Source: Xenorhabdus bovienii SS-2004
GTDB lineage: Bacteria > Pseudomonadota > Gammaproteobacteria > Enterobacterales > Enterobacteriaceae
DNA: 64,000 nucleotides
NCBI RefSeq assembly: GCF_000027225.1
Contig: NC_013892.1
Span: 1,488,001 to 1,552,000, forward strand
Direction of reading: 5' to 3'
The notes below the pieces were generated by a model. That model searched no databases and was not told where the DNA came from. It worked only from the letters and a program-made list of their open reading frames with translations. Below, piece by piece: positions 39,501 through 48,680 of the stretch; the stretch's first letter is position 1, and every line of letters starts with the position of its first letter. A program made the position numbers and the translations under genes.

Positions 39501-42500
39501 CTACCCGACTGGCGGAAGCGATTGCCGGTATTCAGCTCTACATCAACCGGGCGCTGAACCGGATAGAATCGAATGCCCGTGCCGATGTGTCAACCCGTCA
39601 GTTCTTTACCGACTGGGCGATGAATAACCGTTACAGCACCTGGGGTGGGGTGTCGCGGCTGGTTTATTATCCGGAAAACTACATTGACCCGACCCAGCGT
39701 ATCGGGCAGACCCGAATGATGGATGAGCTGCTGGAAAATATCAGCCAGAGCAAGCTCAGCCGGGACACGGTGGAGGAGGCCTTTAAAACCTACCTGACCC
39801 GCTTTGAAACCGTGGCGGACCTGAAAGTGGTCAGCGCCTATCACGATAACGTCAACAGTGACTCCGGGCTGATCTGGTTTGTCGGGCAAACACGGGAAAA
39901 CCTGCCGGATTACTACTGGCGTAACGTGGATATCTCACGCAGGCAGGCAGGTAAACTGGCTGCCAATGCCTGGAAAGAGTGGACGAAGATTGATACGGCG
40001 GTCACCCCATACAAAGATGTAATACGTCCGGTGGTGTTCAAAGAGCGTTTGCACCTTATCTGGGTGGAAAAAGAGGAAGTGGCAGAAAACGGCACTGACC
40101 CGGTGAAAACCTCTGACCGTTTTACCCTGAAACTGGCGTTTCTGCGCCATGATGGTAGTTGGAGTGCTCCCTGGTCTTACGATATTACGACGCAGGTGAA
40201 GGCGGTCACTGACGATAAGCCTGACGCTGAACGGTTGGGGCTGGCGGCATCAGGTTTTCAGGGCGAAGACACCCTGCTGGTGTTTGTGTACAAAACCGGG
40301 GAGAGTTACCCAGATTTTGGCGGTAGCAATAAAAATGTGGCAGGAATGGTCATTTACGGCGATGGCTCCCTGAAACAGATGGATAGTACGGCACTAAGCC
40401 GCTACAGCCCGCTGAAAAATACCTTTGATACCATTAACACGAAAGATAATAATTTGGTAAGAAAGGCCAGCTATCGTTTCGCTCAGGATTTTGAGGTACC
40501 CACCTCATTGAACATGGGATCAGCCCAAGACGACAGGCATCTGGTCGTGATAGAGAACGCGGCTATCCCGGAGATAACCAGCCAATCTTCCAGTGAAAGC
40601 TTTACTATTACGCTGCAGAATGCGACCTTCACCGTCCGGTATGACGGCAGTGGCAATGCACTCAGAAGCAAACAAATCCGCGCCATGAAACTCGGGGGAC
40701 TCGGGGGTTTACCTGGTGATGACTTTATACTCGCCAATTCAGCCCGCTATGCTGGCGGCGTCAGAGACCTCGGCGGGCCAATCGCGATTTATAACAAAAC
40801 GAAAAACTATATCATATCGGTACAAGACTCTTATGAGCCCTCCCTTCATCTCAGATATCTGCGATTGAGCCCCATTAATGATTCTGGCCCAATTCTAATC
40901 AGCCCCGCACCTTCTTATCCGAAAGATGGAACAAATGTAATTGCTTATCTTGGCGGCGACAGGTCAAGTGACTTTAAAAAGTGTTACTATGCTTTTGATC
41001 GTGGAAACAAAAAGATTGGGCCCTTCCAAGACTGGTCATCGTATTATTCATACGGCGGCTGGCTGGAGGTTGGCTCGGGGGCTAACCCTGCGGGGACCCA
41101 GATTACCGTCGTGGCCGGCAGCAAACCCTACCATTTTACCGCCGAGAATCATGCGGTTAGTTTGCCGCCAAACAGCTTTGAGGGCATGCAGTATACCTTC
41201 AAGCCCCTGGTCATCGATGCCGCTGGGCTGGTTTATCTCAATAACGCGGCGCCAGTGGATATCACCTTTGAAGTGGAAGGGATGGGGAAAATCAGCCAGA
41301 CCCTGACCGTGAGAAAACTTGACTACGGTCAGGAGAATATCCTCTGTCTGCAAGAGACCGACACCGGTGTGCAGTATATGCAGCTCGGAGTTTATCGCAT
41401 CCGCCTCAATACCCTGCTGGCACCTAAACTGGTGTCCAGAGCGAATACCGGCATTGATACCATCCTGACCATGGCGACGCAGCAGTTGCCGGAGCCGCAG
41501 TTAGGCAAAGGTTTCTACGCCACCTTCACCCTGCCACCTTATAATCCGGCAACGCATGGTACCAGTCGGGCGTTCAAGCTTAACCTTAAACATGTTGTTG
41601 ATGATAACGTTCATATCATCTACTCAGGACTGCTGCAAGATACCGAGCTTGCAGTTCGGCTCTTTATTCCTCTGGATGATACACCGCTTTATGAGAAATT
41701 CATTGCCAAGGTGTTTTTAACCACCCAGAAGAACCCCAATGATGTTCCATGGGCAGGACCACACTTTACGGATGATAGCGGTAAAATAGGTATCCATGGC
41801 AGTTCGAATGTCAGTATGTTCACTGGTGTACAACCCCATAACGGCACAACTACCGAACCGCTGGACTTTAACAGTGCCTGCGCCCTCTATTACTGGGAAC
41901 TGTTCTATTACACGCCGATGATGTGCTTCCAGCGCCTGCTGCAGGAAAAACAGTTCGACGACGCCACCAAATGGATGAACTACGTCTACAACCCGGCGGG
42001 CTATATCGTTCACGGGGAAATCGCGCCCTGGATCTGGAACTGCCGGCCGCTGGAAGAGACTACCTCCTGGCATGCCAATCCGCTGGATGCCATTGATCCG
42101 GATGCTGTCGCCCAAAATGACCCGACGCACTACAAAGTGGCCACCTTTATGCGCCTACTGGACCAGCTCATAACGCGCGGCGATATGGCTTATCGCGAAC
42201 TGACCCGCGATGCACTGAATGAAGCCAAAATGTGGTATGTGCGCACTCTGGAATTGCTCGGTGACGAACCGGAAGATTACGGCAGCAGCCAGTGGGCGGC
42301 ACCGTCCCTTTCCATGGCAGCCAGCCAGACTGTACAGGCAGCCTATCAGCAGGATCTTACAGCGCTGGACAGTGGAGAGGTTTCCATGCAGCCCCGCACC
42401 GCTAACTCGCTGGTCGGTTTGTTCCTGCCGGAGTATAACCCGGCGCTCACTGATTACTGGAAAACCCTGCGTCTGCGTCTGTTCAACCTGCGCAACAATC

Positions 42501-44104
42501 TATCCATTGACGGGCAGCCGTTATCGCTGGCGATTTACGCCGAACCCACCGATCCGCAAGCGCTGCTCACCAGCATGGTCCAGGCGTCTCAGGGCGGCAG
42601 TGTATTACCGACAGGCACCTTGTCGCTATATCGCTTCCCGGTGATGCTGGAGCGGGCCCGCAATCTGGGGGCGCAATTGACCCAGTTCGGGGCTTCCCTG
42701 CTCAGTATGGCAGAGCATGATGATGCCGATGAACTCACCACACTGTTACTTCAGCAGGGCATGGAACTGTCCACACAGAGCATCCGTATTCAGCAACGGA
42801 CAGTCGATGAAGTGGATGCCGATATCACTGTATTGGCAGAGAGCCGGCGCAGTGCGCAGAACCGTCTGGAGAAATACCAGCAGCTGTATGACGAAGACAT
42901 CAACCACGGAGAGCAGCGGGCCATGTCGCTGTTTGATGCGGCGGCAGGTCAATCCCTGGCCGGGCAGGTGCTCACAGCGGCAGAAGGGGTGGCTGACCTG
43001 GTGCCAAACGTGTTCGGCTTTGCCTGCGGGGGAAGTCGTTGGGGGTCAGCGCTGCGCGCCGCGGCGTCCGTAATATCTCTTTCTGCGACGGCTTCTCAGT
43101 ATTCCGCGGAAAAAATCAGCCGTTCGGAGACCTATCGCCGCCGTCGTCAGGAGTGGGAAATTCAGCGTGATAACGCGGATGGTGAAATCAGGCAGATGGA
43201 TGCCCAGCTTGAAGCCCTGAAAATCCGTCGCGAAGCGGCACAGATGCAGGTGGAATATCAGGAGACCCAGCAGGCACAGACCCAAACCCAACTGGAGCTG
43301 TTACAGCGTAAATTCACCAATAAAGCACTCTACAGCTGGATGCGCGGAAAACTGAGCGCCATCTACTACCAATTCTTTGACCTGACCCAGTCCTTCTGCC
43401 TGATGGCGCAGGAAGCGCTGCGCCGCGAACTGAGTGACAACGGCGTGACCTTTATCCGTGGCGGTGCCTGGAACGGTACTACTGCGGGTTTGATGGCGGG
43501 TGAAACGTTGCTGCTGAATCTGGCAGAAATGGAGAAAGCCTGGCTGGAGCGTGATGAGCGGGCATTAGAAGTCACCCGCACCGTGTCGCTGGTGCAGGTG
43601 TACCAGGCTCTGTCATCAGACAGCTTCAGCTTGACGGAGAAACTCACCCAGTTTCTTAGTGAAGGCAAAGGCAGCGCAGGCACTTCCGGGAATGAACTGA
43701 AACTCAGCAGCGGCCAGATTGCCGCCTCGGTACGGCTGTCCGACCTGAATATTTTTGGTGATTACCCCGAAAGCCTCGGTCGCACCCGTCAGTTGAAGCA
43801 GGTGAGTGTCACTTTGCCGGCGCTGGTCGGCCCGTATGAAGATATCCGGGCGGTACTGAACTATGGTGGCAGCGTGATGATGCCGCGCGGTTGCAGCGCC
43901 ATTGCCCTCTCCCACGGGATGAATGACAGCGGGCAATTTGTGCTGGACTTTAACGATGCGCGCTACCTGCCGTTTGAAGGTATTCCTGTGGATGACAGCG
44001 GTAGTCTGACGCTGAGTTTCCCGGATGCGACCGACCGGCAGAAAGAGATATTGCAGAGCCTGAGCGACATTATTCTGCATATCCGTTACACCATCCGTTC
44101 TTAA
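36551..44104 (+). CDS. xptA2: Tc toxin A component (TcA), XptA2/TcdA-like
   Basis: A 2517-residue TcA subunit. It begins MYSTAVLLNKISPTRDGLTM, near identical to my recall of X. nematophila XptA2 (~2538 residues), and ends LSDIILHIRYTIRS as that protein does. The VRP1-like region is at ~80-170 (PGSVASMFSPAGYLTELYRE). The C-terminal third holds the central channel and TcB-binding part, with coiled segments around 2060-2280 (RTVDEVDADITVLAESRRSA, RRRRQEWEIQRDNADGEIRQ). TcA forms a pentameric syringe that binds insect gut cells and injects the TcC payload. Start: GAGG nine bases before the ATG. It leads a three-gene operon. Confidence 0.97.
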   Translation: MYSTAVLLNKISPTRDGLTMTLADLQHLSFSELRKTFDDQLSWGESHYLYREAVEQKKRHRLLEARIFTCANPQLSGAIRRGIEQDDASRSYDKMFGSRSSSFVNPGSVASMFSPAGYLTELYREAKDLHFTSSAYHLDNRRPDLADLTLSQNNMDSEISTLALSNELLLAHITRQTGGDSDALMEILSTYRKAVDTPYHQPYETVRQVIMAHDSTLSALSRNPEVMAQAEGASLLAIQANISPELYHVLTEEITEENADTLFAKNFSENITPENFASQAWIAKHYGLELSDVQKYLGILQNGYSDNTSVYVDNISTGLVADDEGKLDAYKITRIPGGDYAKHLNFWDLLYKGDSDFVIRANFKKSSGGLTIRKSGVGTTNDSKVIGTISAPTDANTVYQSEILSPLTVDDLKNGATIFAYNRGGNKNIEGTAVFTFESYPLSIFALKLNKAIRLCLASELSPNELQTIVLSDNAQGIINNSVLTKVFYTLFYSTRYALSADDAQVLNGSVINQYADDDSVSHFNRIFNTPPLKGKIFEADGNTVSIDPNEEPATFACSALIRGLGINSGELYQLGRLAGVLDTKNNITLSVSVISSLYRLKLLAHTHQLTVNELCMLYGFSPFRGKATASLSSGELAQLVIWLYQVTQWLTEAAITTEELWLLCTPEFSGNISPEINNLLNTLRPRISEDMAQGGDRELQAEILAPFIAATLHLASPDMARYILLWTDNLRPGGLNIAGFMTRVLKETLSPDETIQLVQFCHVMAQLSLSVQTLRLSEAELSVLVISGFTVLGVRSQPAGQHNIDTLFSLYRFHQWINALGNLSSDTLDMLRQQTLTADRLASVMGLDISMVTQAIACADVSSLQSWQNINAVLQWMDVASELHTMPSVIRRLVNIRYVTVPNKAESDLPSWDEWQTLAENMEAGLSTQQAQALADHTAERLSSVLCHWFLANIQPEGIFLQSRDDLYSYFLIDNQVSSAIKTTRLAEAIAGIQLYINRALNRIESNARADVSTRQFFTDWAMNNRYSTWGGVSRLVYYPENYIDPTQRIGQTRMMDELLENISQSKLSRDTVEEAFKTYLTRFETVADLKVVSAYHDNVNSDSGLIWFVGQTRENLPDYYWRNVDISRRQAGKLAANAWKEWTKIDTAVTPYKDVIRPVVFKERLHLIWVEKEEVAENGTDPVKTSDRFTLKLAFLRHDGSWSAPWSYDITTQVKAVTDDKPDAERLGLAASGFQGEDTLLVFVYKTGESYPDFGGSNKNVAGMVIYGDGSLKQMDSTALSRYSPLKNTFDTINTKDNNLVRKASYRFAQDFEVPTSLNMGSAQDDRHLVVIENAAIPEITSQSSSESFTITLQNATFTVRYDGSGNALRSKQIRAMKLGGLGGLPGDDFILANSARYAGGVRDLGGPIAIYNKTKNYIISVQDSYEPSLHLRYLRLSPINDSGPILISPAPSYPKDGTNVIAYLGGDRSSDFKKCYYAFDRGNKKIGPFQDWSSYYSYGGWLEVGSGANPAGTQITVVAGSKPYHFTAENHAVSLPPNSFEGMQYTFKPLVIDAAGLVYLNNAAPVDITFEVEGMGKISQTLTVRKLDYGQENILCLQETDTGVQYMQLGVYRIRLNTLLAPKLVSRANTGIDTILTMATQQLPEPQLGKGFYATFTLPPYNPATHGTSRAFKLNLKHVVDDNVHIIYSGLLQDTELAVRLFIPLDDTPLYEKFIAKVFLTTQKNPNDVPWAGPHFTDDSGKIGIHGSSNVSMFTGVQPHNGTTTEPLDFNSACALYYWELFYYTPMMCFQRLLQEKQFDDATKWMNYVYNPAGYIVHGEIAPWIWNCRPLEETTSWHANPLDAIDPDAVAQNDPTHYKVATFMRLLDQLITRGDMAYRELTRDALNEAKMWYVRTLELLGDEPEDYGSSQWAAPSLSMAASQTVQAAYQQDLTALDSGEVSMQPRTANSLVGLFLPEYNPALTDYWKTLRLRLFNLRNNLSIDGQPLSLAIYAEPTDPQALLTSMVQASQGGSVLPTGTLSLYRFPVMLERARNLGAQLTQFGASLLSMAEHDDADELTTLLLQQGMELSTQSIRIQQRTVDEVDADITVLAESRRSAQNRLEKYQQLYDEDINHGEQRAMSLFDAAAGQSLAGQVLTAAEGVADLVPNVFGFACGGSRWGSALRAAASVISLSATASQYSAEKISRSETYRRRRQEWEIQRDNADGEIRQMDAQLEALKIRREAAQMQVEYQETQQAQTQTQLELLQRKFTNKALYSWMRGKLSAIYYQFFDLTQSFCLMAQEALRRELSDNGVTFIRGGAWNGTTAGLMAGETLLLNLAEMEKAWLERDERALEVTRTVSLVQVYQALSSDSFSLTEKLTQFLSEGKGSAGTSGNELKLSSGQIAASVRLSDLNIFGDYPESLGRTRQLKQVSVTLPALVGPYEDIRAVLNYGGSVMMPRGCSAIALSHGMNDSGQFVLDFNDARYLPFEGIPVDDSGSLTLSFPDATDRQKEILQSLSDIILHIRYTIRS

Positions 44105-44121
44105 TCCAGATATTTTTAAAT

Positions 44122-44142
44122 ACAGGCCCCATTGGGGTCTGT
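44122..44142 (+). promoter_or_regulatory. Intercistronic hairpin between xptA2 and xptC1
   Basis: ACAGGCCCC-att-GGGGTCTGT, a stable stem 18 bases after the TcA stop, immediately before the AAGGA of the next gene. The weak U tail suggests mRNA stabilisation or partial termination that sets the A:B ratio rather than a full stop. Confidence 0.5.
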
Positions 44143-44155
44143 AAGGAATTGTTAT

Positions 44156-47100
44156 ATGCAAAATACAGCACCTTTGCAGATTGGAACCCCGTCACTGCCC
44201 AAAGGCGGCGGTACACTCCGTGGCATGGGGGAAACCTTTACCGGGGGCGGCCCTGATGGGATGGCTACGCTTTCATTACCGCTGCCGATTTCCAGCGGGC
44301 GCGGCACCGCCCCTGCGCTGTCTCTCACCTACAGCAGCGGCAGCGGTAATGGCGCTTTTGGCATGGGATGGCACTGTGCCACCCTGGCTGTCAGCCTGCG
44401 GACTTCACACGGGGTGCCGCGTTATGAGGGCAACGATACTTTTTTGAGTCCGATGGGCGACGTAATGCAGGTTGCCCCAAACGAACAGGGCAAGCCGGAT
44501 ATCCGTACCACGAACCAGTTGCAGGGCGTCACGTTAGATGAGAGCTGGCAGGTGACCCGTTATCAGCCTCGCATCATCCATGATTTCAGCCGGCTGGAAT
44601 ACTGGCAGCCGGAACAGGGCAATACACAAAAACCCTTCTGGGTGATGTTCAGCCTTGAGGGTCAAGTGCATCTCTTTGGCAAAAATGCCCATGCCCGGAT
44701 GGCTAATCCGGCTGATGATAATCAGATTGCTCAGTGGCTACTCGAAGAGACCGTGACGCCCACCGGTGAGCATGTTTACTACCAATACTGTGCCGAAGAT
44801 GACGCGGGCTGCGATGAGCCTGAAAAAGGACAGCACCCGTTATCCGGTGCACAGCGCTATTTGATGCAGGTTCACTACGGCAATATCACGCCACAGGCGA
44901 GCCTGTTTGCCCTGGATAAGGCGCTGCCTGCTAATGACCAATGGCTGTTCCATCTGGTGTTTGATTACGGCGAACGGGCAGGCTCGCTGTATGACGTGCC
45001 TGCGTTTCAGGCAACGTCTGGAAACTGGCCTGTTCGCCCAGACTGTTTTTCTCGTTTCGAATACGGTTTTGAAATGCGTACCCGCCGTTTGTGCCGACAG
45101 GTACTGATGTTCCATCGGTTAAAAGCGTTAGCCGGCGAAGACACTGCCCCTGAAACACCGGCTTTGGTCTCCCGTCTGATGCTGGCGTATGACTTGAACC
45201 ATTGTGTCAGTACTTTGGTTTCGGCCCGTCAGGTGGCCCATGAAAATGACGGGGCGCCCGTCACCCTGCCGCCGCTGGAGCTGGATTATCAACGGCTGGA
45301 TACGGCGTCGTTGCCGGTCTGGCAGCCCATGCCGCAGTTGGACAAATTAAATCACCTACAGCCGTATCAGTTCGTGGATCTGTATGGCGAAGGCTTACCG
45401 GGCATCCTTTATCAGGACGCTCCTCACGCGTGGTGGTATCGCTCTCCTATACGTGACACCACGGCAGAAGCACGCGATACCGTGGCCTATGGGGAGATAA
45501 AACCGCTGCCGCAGATCCCCGCCCAGCAGAATAATACCTCACTGATGGACATCAACGGGGATGGCAAGCTGGATTGGGTCGTCACCTCTGCCGGAGTCAA
45601 TGGCTATCACACGATGGCGCCAAACGGACAGTGGTCTCCTTTTGTCCCGTTATCTGCTTTGCCGGTCGAGTATTTTCACCCGCAGGCACAACTGGCCGAC
45701 CTGACTGGCGCGGGACTGGCTGATCTGGTCATGATTGGGCCACGCAGTGTACGCCTGTATGCTAACCAACCAACGGGCTGGAAAAAAGGCAACACCGTTA
45801 TCCAGTCCGACGGCATGACATTACCGATCCCCGGTGCAGATGCGCGTAAACTGGTGGCCTTTGCCGATATGCTGGGTTCCGGCCAGCAACATCTGGTGGA
45901 GATTTCCGCTGACGGCGTGACGTGCTGGCCTAATCTCGGACACGGCCGTTTTGGACACCCCATCAGACTGGCCGGATTGACGGTTTCAGCCAAAAACTTT
46001 AATCCCGATCAGGTGTATCTGGCCGATATTGACGGCTCCGGCACGACCGACATTCTCTATGTCCACAGCACCTATCTGGAGCTGTTTATGAATGAAAGTG
46101 GCAATCAATTTGCGGCACCGGTGCGCATCAATCTGCCTGAGCATGTCCGGTTTGACCGGGCATGTCAGTTACACATCGCTGATACGCAGGGATTGGGCGT
46201 ATCCAGCATTATTCTGACTGTTCCCCATATGACTGTGCGGCACTGGCGGCTGGATATGACTCAACACAAACCCGGGTTGCTGAATACCATCAACAACAAT
46301 ATGGGCGCGGAGACCACCCTGTTTTACCGCAGTTCGGCGCAGTTCTGGCTGGATGAAAAACACCAGGCCGAAAACGTGGGACGTGCTGTAACCAGTTATC
46401 TGCCATTCCCTGTTCATGTCTTGTGGCGTGCCAAAGTCTTGGATGAAATCACGGGTAACCGGCTGACTTCAGAGCAGGATTATGCCCATGGTGCCTGGGA
46501 TGGCCGGGAGCGTGAGTTCCGGGGATTTGGCCGGGTCAGCCAGAAAGATACCGACAAGCTGGCACAGGCAACCGATTCGTCAGTTACCGATCCCCTGTCG
46601 CCCGCCATCACGATCAGCTGGTTTGCCACCGGGGTTCCTACCGTTGATGCCCGGCTGGCGGAGGAATTCTGGCAAGGCGACAAACAGGCTTTCCCGCCCT
46701 TTACCTGCCGTTTTACGCATTTTGACCTGGATAAAGAACAGGATGTTACTCTCGTTCCCTCGACGGAAGAGGCTTACTGGCTGCACCGGGCGTTGCAAGG
46801 CCAACCGTTACACAGTGAGGTCTATGGCGATGATGGCACCGCGCAGGCGGGTATCCCCTATACCGTTATGGACAGCCGACCCCAGGTTCGGCTTCTGACG
46901 GGGTTGCCGGGTAATTCATCGACAGTCTGGCCGAGTGTGATTGAACAGAGAACCTGGCAGTACGAACAGATTGCCGATGATCCGCAATGCCATCAGCAGG
47001 TGGTGCTGAACAGTGACCGCTACGGTTTCCCACGGGAGACTGTCGACATTGCTTATCCCCGCCGTCCTAAGCCCGCTGTCTCGCCTTACCCGGATACGCT

Positions 47101-48601
47101 GCCGGCGACGTTATTTGACAGCAGCTATGATGAGCAGCAACAGCAGCTGCGGCTCACCCGGCAACGGCAGCGTTACCATCATCTGGCTGACACGGAATAT
47201 CAGGTGCTGGGACTGCCTGATGTCGTGCGAAGCGATGCCTGGGCCTATCCGGCAGAGCGCGTGCCCCGTGAAGGTTTCACCCTGGAGGACTTGCTGGCAG
47301 AGAACAGTTTGATAGCACCGGGCACGCCACTGACCTATGTGGGGCATCAACGCGTGGCTTATACCGGAACGACCGGAACCGAAGAAAAACCGACCCGACA
47401 GGCGCTGGTGGCTTATACCGAAACCGCGGTTTTTGACGAGTTGGCCTTGCAGGCCTTTAATGGCGCATTGAGTCCTGAAGCCCTGGAAAAGAAATTAATC
47501 GAGTCGGGTTATCTGCATGTTTCACGCCCGCTCAATACGGGGGCAGAATCGGCGGTCTGGGTCGCCCGTCAGGGATATACCGATTACGGCGGGGCTGAGG
47601 CGTTTTACCGTCCGTTGGCTCAGCGGACGACGGTGCAAATTGGGAAAAACACCCTCCATTGGGATACCCATTACTGTGCCGTCATCCGTATGCAGGATGC
47701 GGCGGGTCTGTACACGGATGCCGCCTATGATTACCGCTTCCTGACCCCCGTTCAGATAACCGATGCCAATGACAATCAGCAACATATCACGCTGACCGCG
47801 CTGGGGCAGGTGTCATCCGGCCGGTTCTGGGGTACAGAGGCAGGCACTGCGCAGGGTTATACCCCGCCTGAAGACCGCCCATTTACGCCGCCGTCCTCAG
47901 TGGAGGAAGCCCTCGACTTGAAACCGGATCTTCCGGTCGCCAACTGCAGGGTCTATGCGCCGCTGAGTTGGATGCCGTTGGCGCACACCTGTCAGGAATA
48001 TATAGCCGGCTTTACGGGGCAGGCACTGCTTGATGCGGGTGTGGTGACGGAAGATAAGCGGGTATGTGCGCTGGGTTTCCGTCGCTGGGTGCAACGTCAG
48101 GGCATTGTGCTGAATGGGCAGGCATTGGCCGATTCACGGGAACCCGTCCATGTCCTGACGCTGGCCACTGACCGTTATGACACGGATCCCGATCAGCAAC
48201 TGCGCAAGAGCGTCACTTACAGCGACGGTTTCGGGCGTTTATTGCAAAGTGCAATCTACCATGCGCCGGGAGAAGCCTGGCAACGCGCGGCAGATGGCAG
48301 CCTGATCACGGATGAGAAAGGGGCGCCTCTCGTAGCCCATACCCCAACCCGCTGGGCGGTCTCAGGCCGGACAGAGTATGACGGTAAAGGGCAACCCGTC
48401 CGAACCTACCAGCCCTTTTTCCTGAATGCCTGGCAGTACCTCAGTGATGACAGTGCCCGGCAGGATTTATATGCCGATACACACTGTTATGACCCACTAG
48501 GCCGGGAATACCAGGTGAGAACCGCCAAGGGGTATTTGCGTCAAAACCTGCTGACCCCCTGGTTTGTGGTGAATGAGGATGAAAACGACACGCTCTCTTA
48601 A
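44156..48601 (+). CDS. xptC1: Tc toxin B component (TcB), XptC1/TcaC-like
   Basis: About 1481 residues, starting MQNTAPLQIGTPSLPKGGGT with AAGGA upstream; the open frame begins 8 codons earlier. The N-terminal SpvB domain (~20-300) shows GMGETFTGGGPDGMATLSLP and LSLTYSSGSGNGAFGMGW. FG-GAP-like propeller motifs follow (MDINGDGKLDWVV ~463, DIDGSGTTDILYV ~625), then the TcdB mid domains. TcB docks on the TcA channel and, with TcC, forms the hollow Rhs-type cocoon that holds the toxic C-terminal payload. Length matches TcaC/XptC1 (~1490). It lies 51 bases after TcA and 79 bases before TcC. Confidence 0.96.
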   Translation: MQNTAPLQIGTPSLPKGGGTLRGMGETFTGGGPDGMATLSLPLPISSGRGTAPALSLTYSSGSGNGAFGMGWHCATLAVSLRTSHGVPRYEGNDTFLSPMGDVMQVAPNEQGKPDIRTTNQLQGVTLDESWQVTRYQPRIIHDFSRLEYWQPEQGNTQKPFWVMFSLEGQVHLFGKNAHARMANPADDNQIAQWLLEETVTPTGEHVYYQYCAEDDAGCDEPEKGQHPLSGAQRYLMQVHYGNITPQASLFALDKALPANDQWLFHLVFDYGERAGSLYDVPAFQATSGNWPVRPDCFSRFEYGFEMRTRRLCRQVLMFHRLKALAGEDTAPETPALVSRLMLAYDLNHCVSTLVSARQVAHENDGAPVTLPPLELDYQRLDTASLPVWQPMPQLDKLNHLQPYQFVDLYGEGLPGILYQDAPHAWWYRSPIRDTTAEARDTVAYGEIKPLPQIPAQQNNTSLMDINGDGKLDWVVTSAGVNGYHTMAPNGQWSPFVPLSALPVEYFHPQAQLADLTGAGLADLVMIGPRSVRLYANQPTGWKKGNTVIQSDGMTLPIPGADARKLVAFADMLGSGQQHLVEISADGVTCWPNLGHGRFGHPIRLAGLTVSAKNFNPDQVYLADIDGSGTTDILYVHSTYLELFMNESGNQFAAPVRINLPEHVRFDRACQLHIADTQGLGVSSIILTVPHMTVRHWRLDMTQHKPGLLNTINNNMGAETTLFYRSSAQFWLDEKHQAENVGRAVTSYLPFPVHVLWRAKVLDEITGNRLTSEQDYAHGAWDGREREFRGFGRVSQKDTDKLAQATDSSVTDPLSPAITISWFATGVPTVDARLAEEFWQGDKQAFPPFTCRFTHFDLDKEQDVTLVPSTEEAYWLHRALQGQPLHSEVYGDDGTAQAGIPYTVMDSRPQVRLLTGLPGNSSTVWPSVIEQRTWQYEQIADDPQCHQQVVLNSDRYGFPRETVDIAYPRRPKPAVSPYPDTLPATLFDSSYDEQQQQLRLTRQRQRYHHLADTEYQVLGLPDVVRSDAWAYPAERVPREGFTLEDLLAENSLIAPGTPLTYVGHQRVAYTGTTGTEEKPTRQALVAYTETAVFDELALQAFNGALSPEALEKKLIESGYLHVSRPLNTGAESAVWVARQGYTDYGGAEAFYRPLAQRTTVQIGKNTLHWDTHYCAVIRMQDAAGLYTDAAYDYRFLTPVQITDANDNQQHITLTALGQVSSGRFWGTEAGTAQGYTPPEDRPFTPPSSVEEALDLKPDLPVANCRVYAPLSWMPLAHTCQEYIAGFTGQALLDAGVVTEDKRVCALGFRRWVQRQGIVLNGQALADSREPVHVLTLATDRYDTDPDQQLRKSVTYSDGFGRLLQSAIYHAPGEAWQRAADGSLITDEKGAPLVAHTPTRWAVSGRTEYDGKGQPVRTYQPFFLNAWQYLSDDSARQDLYADTHCYDPLGREYQVRTAKGYLRQNLLTPWFVVNEDENDTLS

Positions 48602-48680
48602 TTAACACGATAACGTTAAATAATCACACCTTCCTGCCAGATACGGGGGAAGGTTAACTACTCTATCAAGGAAAGGGCTT

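Noticed and set aside
43616..44161. 181-codon minus-strand frame at the xptA2 end
   Set aside because: Antisense to the strongly conserved TcB-binding end of TcA.
48604..48660. Terminator between xptC1 and xptB1 (CCTTCC/GGAAGG pair)
   Set aside because: Only a 6-bp stem with a long loop and no U run; too weak to call as a terminator within the operon.
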